Source: an uncultured Brachyspira sp. (lineage in GTDB: Bacteria; Spirochaetota; Brachyspiria; Brachyspirales; Brachyspiraceae). From it: a stretch of 9,645 nucleotides of DNA. Numbering within the stretch: the stretch's first letter is position 1; each line of letters starts with the position of its first letter. Below, one piece after another: positions 1 to 5,547 of this stretch. Below the pieces are notes generated by a model. That model was not told the origin of the DNA. It worked only from the letters and a program-made list of their open reading frames with translations, and ran no database searches. The stretch spans positions 1 through 9,645 of the forward strand of contig NZ_CAKVGN010000093.1 of the NCBI RefSeq assembly GCF_934747485.1. Reading direction: 5' to 3'. Both the position numbers and the translations under genes were made by a program.

Positions 1-30
1 ATGATACACCTATGCTATACTTTAAGAAAT

Positions 31-64
31 TAAGGAATTCCTAACTGCAATATGTCTGGCTCCT
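31..64. repeat. Diverged intergenic motif, copy A
   Basis: Two blocks lie side by side: TAAGGAATTCCT (31-42) and TGCAATATGTCTGGCTCCT (46-64). Both recur in inverted orientation at the other end of the window: 9578-9596 matches the second block at 17 of 19 positions and 9619-9630 matches the first at 11 of 12. The blocks are 3 nt apart here and 22 nt apart there. Block order is conserved, so this is probably a dispersed element rather than chance. Its function is unknown. The rest of 1-79 shows nothing else I can name. Confidence 0.55.
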
Positions 65-79
65 GTGCATATTAAAATC

Positions 80-290
80 TATTTACACACCCCGCCCTTT
101 ATTATTTTTTGATTATATTTGATTTTTTAATTCTCTTTATATTGTATTAATCACACAGAAAAAGCACGCCCACCCAAGTGCTTATCAATTTTAAAACCTA
201 ATAAAACGCACGGTAAGCTTAGTATTCACTAATGAAAATTATTTTATTTTTAATGCATATAGTTTTAATATTAACTTAACCGTGCGTTAA
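80..290. repeat. Structured intergenic element, copy 1
   Basis: This gene-free stretch carries GC-rich islands in otherwise very AT-rich DNA: TATTTACAC (80-88), CCCGCCC (91-97), CCCACCCAAGT (169-179), ACGCACGGT (206-214) and ACCGTGCGT (279-287). The same islands recur at 5288-5517 with almost the same spacing. The last two are an inverted repeat (AACGCACGGT at 205-214 with ACCGTGCGTT at 279-288, 10 of 10 pairs). Orientation is nominal. Conserved spacing with diverged filler points to structure or protein-binding sites rather than coding. I see no ORF in it. It could be a MITE-like dispersed repeat or a structured RNA. Confidence 0.6.
162..183. other. Hairpin within intergenic element copy 1
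   Basis: AAGCAC (162-167) and GTGCTT (178-183) form a perfect 6-bp stem around the 10-nt loop GCCCACCCAA. Read on the minus strand, the stem is followed by a T run (complement of the A run ending at 163), so it resembles a short intrinsic terminator in that direction. The loop sequence is conserved in copy 2, where the stem is weaker. Confidence 0.5.
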
Positions 291-336
291 ATAATAATCA
301 ATAATTTTATGATATTTAAAAAATAGTTTTTTAATT

Positions 337-364
337 TTGATTTTTATAAAATATATATTATAAT
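337..364 (+). promoter_or_regulatory. Sigma-70-type promoter for the TM2 gene
   Basis: A -35 hexamer TTGATT (337-342) and a perfect -10 TATAAT (359-364) are separated by 16 nt. Transcription would start near 371, leaving a leader of about 27 nt. The gene start is preceded by a perfect Shine-Dalgarno AGGAGG at 386-391, six nt before the ATG. Confidence 0.65.
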
Positions 365-397
365 TTCCAAATAATAATAAGAATTAGGAGGTTTATT

Positions 398-607
398 ATG
401 AGTAATGAAGTATCTGATAGAAGTTGGGTTGTAACTTTACTTTTAGCAATATTTTTGCCAGTGCATAGATTTTATGTTGGAAAGGTAGGAACTGGAATAT
501 TATACTGGCTTACTGCTGGCGGTTTAGGAATATGGTATATAGTTGATATAGTTTTAATATTGTTAGATATTTTCACAGATAAGCAAGGAAGAAAATTAAG
601 AAAATAA
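398..607 (+). CDS. Small TM2-domain membrane protein
   Basis: A 69-residue protein with the TM2 domain (Pfam TM2 family): two hydrophobic segments (about residues 10-21 and 44-58) joined by a turn containing the HRFYVGK signature (23-29) and the GGLGIWYIVD stretch (41-50) that ends in the family's conserved Asp. It should sit in the inner membrane as a helical hairpin with a basic C-terminal tail (KQGRKLRK). TM2 proteins are widespread and small, and their bacterial function is not established. The ATG at 398 is supported by AGGAGG at 386-391 and an upstream promoter. The gene is alone, convergent with the met operon, and ends before a shared terminator. Family assignment is strong; role unknown. 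Confidence 0.85.
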   Translation: MSNEVSDRSWVVTLLLAIFLPVHRFYVGKVGTGILYWLTAGGLGIWYIVDIVLILLDIFTDKQGRKLRK

Positions 608-636
608 AAGTTTTTATAACAAAAAAATATAATAAA

Positions 637-668
637 AAACCTCTAACAAAACTAATTGATAGAGGTTT
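637..668. terminator. Bidirectional intrinsic terminator
   Basis: AAACCTCTA (637-645) pairs with TAGAGGTTT (660-668) across a 14-nt loop. An A run precedes it (634-639) and a T-rich run follows (666-674), so each strand reads stem then U-tract. It lies between the stop of the TM2 gene (607) and the stop of the convergent met operon (694), so it probably ends both transcripts. Confidence 0.8.
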
Positions 669-693
669 ATTTTTATAATCTAAAAAATTATTT

Positions 694-1512
694 TTATTTC
701 CAAGTTGGTAAATAAGAACCTTTGAAATTCTCATTATAAACTTTTTCTACTATTTCAGACTGATAAGCAGCAACAACCTTTTTATATAATTCATTATCTT
801 TATCAGCAGTTCTAGCAGCAATTAAATTAACAAAAGATTTAGTGCTATATATTGCAGGGTCATCTTTGAAAATATAATCAGAACCAGGGTTAAGACCAAA
901 ATCTATAGCATAGTTTCCGTTTATAACAGCACAAGCAACATCAGGAAGCAAACTATAAATACTTCCAGCATCAACTTCTACAATCTCTAAATTTAAAGGA
1001 TTTTCTACTATATCGGCTACACTAGGAGAGTCTCCTGCTTCTGGTCTTACTTTTATTAATCCAGCAGCCTCCAATACTTTTAAAGCTCTTCCTCCATTAG
1101 AAGGGTCATTAGGTATAGCTACTTTATCTCCATTTTTAACTTCTTTTACATCTGTAATGTTTGTAGAATAAATATTCATAGCAGATATATAAGTATCAGC
1201 AATAGCAGTTAAATCATAGCCTTTATTTGATATTTCATCATTAAAATAAGCATAATGCTGAAAAGCATTCAAGTCTATTTCGCCATCATTTAAAGCCTGA
1301 TTAGGAATAGTATAATCAGCAAAAGAAACTAATTCTACTTTAATGCCATCTTCTGCTAACTTTTCTACTATAGGATTCCAAATTTGATAATCAGACTCTC
1401 CTGCAAATCCAACTTTTACTATATTGTTATCTGCATTAGAATTTCCGCCGCCGCATGCACTAAAAGTTAAAATTAATGATGCAAAAGCTAAAACTAATAA
1501 AATTTTCTTCAT
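694..1512 (-). CDS. metQ: MetQ/NlpA-family substrate-binding lipoprotein (paralogue 1)
   Basis: A 272-residue ABC-importer binding protein of the NlpA/MetQ family, expected to capture methionine or a related compound outside the inner membrane and deliver it to MetNI. A lipoprotein signal (residues 1-19) ends in lipobox FSAC with Cys20. Family blocks follow: FADYTIPNQAL (64-74), FQHYAYF (84-90), NDPSNGGRAL (135-144) and INGNYA (197-202). Length is normal. AAGGAGTT lies 8 nt before the ATG. It is the last gene of the operon, 42 nt after a paralogue to which it is about 73% identical over the mature part (my manual alignment). It resembles the tandem ~30 kDa lipoproteins known in Brachyspira hyodysenteriae, some reported as outer-membrane antigens. 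The block YISAMNIYS (108-116) differs from E. coli MetQ, so the ligand is not certain. Confidence 0.9.
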   Translation of the reverse strand: MKKILLVLAFASLILTFSACGGGNSNADNNIVKVGFAGESDYQIWNPIVEKLAEDGIKVELVSFADYTIPNQALNDGEIDLNAFQHYAYFNDEISNKGYDLTAIADTYISAMNIYSTNITDVKEVKNGDKVAIPNDPSNGGRALKVLEAAGLIKVRPEAGDSPSVADIVENPLNLEIVEVDAGSIYSLLPDVACAVINGNYAIDFGLNPGSDYIFKDDPAIYSTKSFVNLIAARTADKDNELYKKVVAAYQSEIVEKVYNENFKGSYLPTWK

Positions 1513-1554
1513 AATATATTAACTCCTTATTAAAAAAATTATTAAATAATTATT

Positions 1555-2367
1555 TTATTTCCAAGCAGGTATATAAGCACCCTTAAAATCCTCAGCATAA
1601 ACTTTTTCTACTTCAGCAGATTGATAAGCCTCTACCACCCTTTTATAAATATCATTATCTTTATCTTCAGCCCTTGAAGCTATTAAGTTTATATACATAT
1701 TATTGTCATAATTTTTAGGGTCATCTCTAAATATATAATCAGCACCCGGATTAAGACCAAAATCTAAAGCATAATTACAATTAATAACCGCACAAGCAAC
1801 ATCAGGAAGTAAACTGTATAAACTGCCCGCATCCACTTCTATAATCTCTAAATTTAAAGGATTTTCTATATCATTAACTGTAGGATTATCAGGAGCATTA
1901 TCTTTTATCTTTATTAAACCAGCAGCCTCCAATACTTTTAAAGCCCTCCCTCCATTAGCAGGGTCATTAGGTATAGCAACCTTATCTCCATTTTTTACTT
2001 CATTAACATTTGTAATATTATCAGAATAAATATTCATAGCAGATATATAAGTAACACCCAATATAGATAAATCATAACCTTTAGTATTAACTTCATTGCT
2101 GTAGTAAGCATGGTGCTGAAAAGCATCTAAATCTATATCGCCGTCATTTAATGCTTGATTTGGTATAGTGTAATCAGCAAAAGAAACTAATTCTACCTTA
2201 ATGCCTTCTTTTAATAATTTCTCTTGCACAGGCTTCCATATAGTTCTGTCAGATTCACCAACATGACCAATCTTAACCGTGATTAAATCTTTTTTATTAT
2301 CATTACTTCCGCCGCAAGAAGCTAAAAACAATGATAATGCAAAAAACAATAATAATAACTTTTTCAT
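1555..2367 (-). CDS. metQ: MetQ/NlpA-family substrate-binding lipoprotein (paralogue 2)
   Basis: A 270-residue NlpA/MetQ-family lipoprotein, proximal member of the tandem pair. The signal peptide ends in lipobox LASC with Cys18. Conserved blocks are FADYTIPNQAL (63-73), FQHHAYY (83-89), NDPANGGRAL (134-143) and INCNYA (195-200). The Cys at 197 replaces the small residue (Gly in paralogue 1, Thr in E. coli) inside the Asn-x-Asn/Thr-Tyr block near the ligand pocket, which may change affinity or specificity. Paralogue differences cluster in the N-terminal 60 residues, around 155-168 and around 218-226; the core is nearly invariant. AAGGAG lies 11 nt before the ATG. It follows the dehydrogenase gene after a 99-nt AT-rich gap with a tandem repeat. 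It probably shares MetNI with paralogue 1. Confidence 0.9.
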   Translation of the reverse strand: MKKLLLLFFALSLFLASCGGSNDNKKDLITVKIGHVGESDRTIWKPVQEKLLKEGIKVELVSFADYTIPNQALNDGDIDLDAFQHHAYYSNEVNTKGYDLSILGVTYISAMNIYSDNITNVNEVKNGDKVAIPNDPANGGRALKVLEAAGLIKIKDNAPDNPTVNDIENPLNLEIIEVDAGSLYSLLPDVACAVINCNYALDFGLNPGADYIFRDDPKNYDNNMYINLIASRAEDKDNDIYKRVVEAYQSAEVEKVYAEDFKGAYIPAWK

Positions 2368-2410
2368 TATATATCATTCTCCTTCAAAAATAATTTAATT
2401 TTTTTAATGA

Positions 2411-2450
2411 TTTAAATATTTTAAATATAATTTAAATATTTTAAATATAA
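2411..2450. repeat. Perfect 20-bp tandem duplication
   Basis: TTTAAATATTTTAAATATAA occurs twice head to tail (2411-2430 and 2431-2450) in the 99-nt gap between the dehydrogenase gene and metQ paralogue 2. It is pure A/T and near-palindromic. No clear promoter is visible in this gap on the minus strand, although many TATAAT-like strings exist by composition. Confidence 0.85.
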
Positions 2451-2466
2451 AAAGAAATATTTTTCA

Positions 2467-3417
2467 TCACATGGTAAGTGATAATTTATAATTTTTAGTC
2501 ATAGTATCGCAAGAAGCATCAAAAAGTTTTTTCTCTTCTTCATTCATTTTAAGCTCAATTATCTCTTCAACTCCATTAGCTCCTAAAACTGCAGGCACAG
2601 AAGCATAAACATCTTTTTGACCATACTCGCCATTAAGATAAACAGAAACAGGTAAAACTCTATGCTCATCAGAAAGTATAGCCTTAGCAACCTCCGCAAG
2701 CGAAGTGCCTATTCCAAACTCAGTAGAACCTTTACCTAATAAAACGTCCCAGCCGCCTCTTCTTCCTTTATCAGCTAATTCTTTTAAATCTAATTTAGCA
2801 TATTTTTCTTTACCCTCTTTCATAAGCTCAAGCAAAGGTTTTCCTGCTATAGTTACGCAAGACCAAGCAACCATCTGACTTTCACCATGTTCACCCAAAG
2901 CATAAGCGTATACGGATTTCTGATCAACATCAATAGCCTCAGATATAGCACGTCTTAATCTTGCAGAGTCTAATGTTGTGCTTGTAGATATTATTCTTTT
3001 AGTATCATAATTTAACTTGTTTTGTAAATAATGAGTAATAACATCAGCCGGATTAGAAATATTAATTATAATTCCATTAAACTTAGTCTTTTTAATATTA
3101 GCTACTATATCTTTCATAACTTCCACAGTAGCACCTAAAGTATCCATTCTTGTTTGATTTTCTTTAGGCAAAGGTCCAGCACACACCACCATCAAATCAG
3201 CATCATCAATATCACTATAATCTCCTGCTTTAACTTCAACTCTATGAGGAAGATAAACAGTAGCATCAAATATATCAAGAGCCTGAGCAAAAGCCTTTTT
3301 CTTGTCTATATCAATATAAACAATATCTTCAACTAAACCTTGTGCCGCTAAAGCATATCCCACATGTGAGCCTACATGACCAGCCCCTATAATAACTACT
3401 TTTCTATTTTTAATCAT
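2467..3417 (-). CDS. ldh: L-lactate/malate dehydrogenase family enzyme (probable L-2-hydroxyacid dehydrogenase)
   Basis: A 316-residue NAD-dependent 2-hydroxyacid dehydrogenase of the LDH/MDH superfamily, interconverting a 2-oxoacid and an L-2-hydroxyacid in the cytoplasm. Visible: Rossmann loop GAGHVG (11-16), Asp36 for NAD over NADP, Arg90 (LDH Arg109), Asn122, Asp150 and Arg153 (LDH Asp168/Arg171), and catalytic His177 in GEHGE. The substrate-selecting residue, Gln102 in LDH or Arg102 in MDH, aligns with Pro84 in AGPLPKENQTR, so neither specificity is predicted. I recall clostridial and related proteins with a similar block annotated as lactate or L-2-hydroxyisocaproate dehydrogenases. AAAGGA lies 9 nt before the ATG. 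The gene begins 30 nt after metI and is co-oriented with the transporter genes. Lactate dehydrogenase is the default call; a 2-oxoacid from methionine catabolism is speculative. Confidence 0.85.
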   Translation of the reverse strand: MIKNRKVVIIGAGHVGSHVGYALAAQGLVEDIVYIDIDKKKAFAQALDIFDATVYLPHRVEVKAGDYSDIDDADLMVVCAGPLPKENQTRMDTLGATVEVMKDIVANIKKTKFNGIIINISNPADVITHYLQNKLNYDTKRIISTSTTLDSARLRRAISEAIDVDQKSVYAYALGEHGESQMVAWSCVTIAGKPLLELMKEGKEKYAKLDLKELADKGRRGGWDVLLGKGSTEFGIGTSLAEVAKAILSDEHRVLPVSVYLNGEYGQKDVYASVPAVLGANGVEEIIELKMNEEEKKLFDASCDTMTKNYKLSLTM

Positions 3418-3447
3418 AATAATAAATCCTTTATAAAATATAACTTT

Positions 3448-4128
3448 TTAATGCGTAGCTTTTTTTACTATAAAATTACCGAGTGCCTGTATTAAACCAA
3501 CAAGTATTACAAGAAGTATCACAGAAACATATATAATATCTAATTTATTTCTGTAGTATCCAGACTGTATAGCATAAGTGCCAAGCCCGCCTGCCCCAAC
3601 TGCACCAGCCATAGCAGTAAGCCCTATTAAACTAATAGCTGTTATGGTAGTTCCTCTTGCTATAGGAGCAATACTCTCTTTTAAATAAACCCTAAAAATT
3701 ATAGCTATAGGAGAAGAGCCCATAGACTGAGCAGCCTCAACTAAACCCGGATTAACTTCAGATAAAGCACTCTCCATCTGCCTTGCAAAAAAAGGTACAG
3801 TTCCGAAAATTAAAGGTAATATAGCACCCTTTACACCAATGGCAGTGCCCATTATGAATCTTGTTAAAGGTACAAGCATGGCAAGAAGTATTATAAAAGG
3901 TATAGCCCTAAAAAAGTTAATAACTTTACTTAATACTTCATATATTATAATGTTTTGCATAATGCCGTATCTCTTAGTAACAATTAAAAGTATACCCAAA
4001 AATCCGCCTACAAAAAATGATATAATACCAGAGTATAAAAGCATAATAAATGTTTGTATAATGCTGTCATAAAGCTTTGGTAAATCATTCATTACATTTG
4101 GTATTATTTTATTTAGAAACTCTAGCAT
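3448..4128 (-). CDS. metI: Methionine ABC transporter permease MetI
   Basis: A 226-residue inner-membrane permease of the MetI type, which dimerises and forms the translocation path for substrate delivered by MetQ. Hydrophobic segments lie near 25-50, 72-90, 97-113, 160-185 and 196-220. The cytoplasmic EAA loop that docks onto MetN is clear: EAAQSMGSSP (131-140) followed by hydrophobic residues and LKESIAP (149-155). The length is typical of the family. The first 20 nt overlap the end of metN, and a strong Shine-Dalgarno within metN drives the start, indicating translational coupling. The dehydrogenase gene follows after 30 nt. Confidence 0.95.
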   Translation of the reverse strand: MLEFLNKIIPNVMNDLPKLYDSIIQTFIMLLYSGIISFFVGGFLGILLIVTKRYGIMQNIIIYEVLSKVINFFRAIPFIILLAMLVPLTRFIMGTAIGVKGAILPLIFGTVPFFARQMESALSEVNPGLVEAAQSMGSSPIAIIFRVYLKESIAPIARGTTITAISLIGLTAMAGAVGAGGLGTYAIQSGYYRNKLDIIYVSVILLVILVGLIQALGNFIVKKATH

Positions 4129-5161
4129 CAGATATTACCTCCACATCAACATTTTTTTCTCTAAGAAACTCTATAGCTTTATTTATTCCTCCAGCTTCTC
4201 TTTCATGCATTATAATAACAAGCCCTCCAAGCAAACTATCATCTATAAACTCAACATTTCCAAAAACAATATTAGCATCAACATTGAAAGCTCTCGATAT
4301 ATGTGAAATAAAAGCCTCTACTACACCGCCTTTTTTATACCTAAGTCTTAATATACATTCATTTTCTTTTAATGCTGTAATGTCATTTTTCTCTTCTACT
4401 AAATCATATATTTTAGAAACGTTTGAAGTAGTGTCTATAAAATCTTGTGTTATTTTATTTTTTGGAGCAGAAAACACATCAAAAATATTACCCTCTTCTA
4501 TTAAATTACCAGCATTCATAACCGCAACTCTATGACATAATTCTTTAACAACATTCATCTCGTGTGTTATTACAACTATAGTAATTTTTAATTTCTCATT
4601 TAATTTTTTTAATAATTTAAGTATAGAGCCTGTAGTTTGAGGGTCTAATGCACTAGTAGCTTCATCGCAAAGAAGTATATTAGGTTCATTAGCTAAAGCC
4701 CTTGCAATAGCCACTCTCTGTTTTTGACCGCCGCTTAATTGTGATGGATAAGCATAAGCTTTTTCCTTTATATCCACAAGCTCAAGCAAAGACATAACCT
4801 TATCTTCTACTTCTTTTTTTGAAAGTCCTCTATATCTTAAAGGATAAGCAACATTTTTAAATACATTTCTAGAGCCAAATAAATTAAACTGCTGAAATAT
4901 CATTCCTATCTTTTTCCTTCTCTCTCTAAGCTCCTTTTGAGATAAAGACATCATATCTATATTATCTATATAAACCTTTCCAGAAGTGGGTCTCTCAAGC
5001 AAATTAATACATCTTACAAGAGTGGATTTTCCAGCACCAGAAAAACCTATTATTCCATATATCTCACCATCTTCTATTTTTATAGATACATTATTTACTG
5101 CATTAAGCTGTTTATTGTTTGCTGTTGTAAAAACTTTACTAACATTTTCTATTACTATCAT
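4109..5161 (-). CDS. metN: Methionine ABC transporter ATP-binding protein MetN
   Basis: A 350-residue ABC ATPase that powers the importer at the cytoplasmic face. Motifs in order: Walker A GFSGAGKST (39-47), Q-loop Gln90, signature LSGGQ (142-146), Walker B ILLCDEA (162-168, Asp166/Glu167), D-loop SALD (170-173), switch His200. The C-terminal part (about 260-347) fits the NIL domain, which in E. coli MetN binds methionine and shuts the transporter when internal methionine is high (trans-inhibition). The ATG at 5161 gives the expected N-terminus, and no later Met precedes Walker A. Its Shine-Dalgarno is weak (GGAA, 5 nt upstream), whereas the promoter is near-perfect. It is the first gene of the five-gene operon. 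Confidence 0.95.
   Translation of the reverse strand: MIVIENVSKVFTTANNKQLNAVNNVSIKIEDGEIYGIIGFSGAGKSTLVRCINLLERPTSGKVYIDNIDMMSLSQKELRERRKKIGMIFQQFNLFGSRNVFKNVAYPLRYRGLSKKEVEDKVMSLLELVDIKEKAYAYPSQLSGGQKQRVAIARALANEPNILLCDEATSALDPQTTGSILKLLKKLNEKLKITIVVITHEMNVVKELCHRVAVMNAGNLIEEGNIFDVFSAPKNKITQDFIDTTSNVSKIYDLVEEKNDITALKENECILRLRYKKGGVVEAFISHISRAFNVDANIVFGNVEFIDDSLLGGLVIIMHEREAGGINKAIEFLREKNVDVEVISDARVSK
4137..4142 (-). promoter_or_regulatory. metI ribosome binding site inside metN
   Basis: GGAGGT on the minus strand lies 8 nt upstream of the metI ATG (4126-4128) and within the last codons of metN. It fixes the metI start and is much stronger than the metN site (GGAA at 5167-5170), so MetI may be translated at least as efficiently as MetN. 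Confidence 0.75.
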
Positions 5162-5191
5162 TATTATTCCAATTTTAATTTTATTCTATGC

Positions 5192-5219
5192 ATTATATAA
5201 TTATATATATTTCTGTCAA
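5192..5219 (-). promoter_or_regulatory. Near-consensus promoter of the metNI-ldh-metQQ operon
   Basis: On the minus strand a perfect TTGACA (complement of 5214-5219) and a perfect TATAAT (complement of 5192-5197) are separated by 16 nt. The expected start near 5185 leaves a leader of only about 24 nt before metN. That is too short for an S-box, SMK or other methionine riboswitch, so any control must act through a protein at the promoter, distal elements, or the NIL domain. Confidence 0.8.
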
Positions 5220-5287
5220 TAATAATTATGAAAACAATTTGTTTAGAAAATACATATAAATAGTAATGTTTATTCTAATACTTATAT

Positions 5288-5517
5288 TATTTACACTTTA
5301 AAAAACGCCTATAGACTTCCCGCCCTTTTATATTTTATGCATAATTTAAAATTATTTATTTAAATTTATTTTACTGCCAAATTAGAAATTATAGCCCCAC
5401 CCAAGTATTAATTAGATTTGCATATCAATTAACGCACGGTAAATAAACTTATAAACATAATAAAAATTATATCTTTAATTCAATTCATATTTTTTGCTTA
5501 GTTTAGCGTGCGGTGTA
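5288..5517. repeat. Structured intergenic element, copy 2
   Basis: Second copy of the element at 80-290, filling most of the gap 5162-5547, which otherwise contains only the metN promoter. Islands: TATTTACAC (5288-5296), CCCGCCC (5319-5325), CCCACCCAAGT (5396-5406), AACGCACGGT (5431-5440) and CGTGCG (5507-5512). Starts of successive GC islands are 77, 37 and 74 nt apart, against 78, 38 and 74 in copy 1. CGCACG (5433-5438) pairs with CGTGCG (5507-5512); after a G/G mismatch the pairing resumes as TAAA (5440-5443) with TTTA (5502-5505). A 20-nt insertion separates the first two islands relative to copy 1. It has the same orientation as copy 1 and lies between two minus-strand genes. Confidence 0.6.
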
Positions 5518-5547
5518 AAAGAAATATATATTAATTTTTAAATTGTC

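Noticed and set aside
1..397. CRISPR array, tRNA or insertion-sequence end in the left gene-free region
   Set aside because: There are no regularly spaced identical repeats, no cloverleaf and no transposase fragment; the paired arms at 205-288 lack flanking target duplications that I can see.
2387..2466. Intrinsic terminator after the dehydrogenase gene
   Set aside because: Only A/T hairpins with no stable stem and no defined U-tract; readthrough into the metQ genes is more likely.
2467..3417. Malate dehydrogenase annotation
   Set aside because: The MDH selector Arg is absent (Pro84), so a firm malate assignment is not supported.
3154..4535. Plus-strand open frames at 3154-3336, 3839-4072 and 4077-4535
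   Set aside because: They lie antisense inside the dehydrogenase, metI and metN genes, give low-complexity translations and have no supported ribosome binding sites.
5192..5201. Palindrome ATTATATAAT as a regulator operator
   Set aside because: It overlaps the -10 box and is expected from A/T composition alone; too little information to support an operator.
5162..5300. Methionine riboswitch (S-box, SMK) upstream of metN
   Set aside because: The promoter sits about 24 nt before metN on the inferred start, and no paired GC-rich helices characteristic of these leaders are present.
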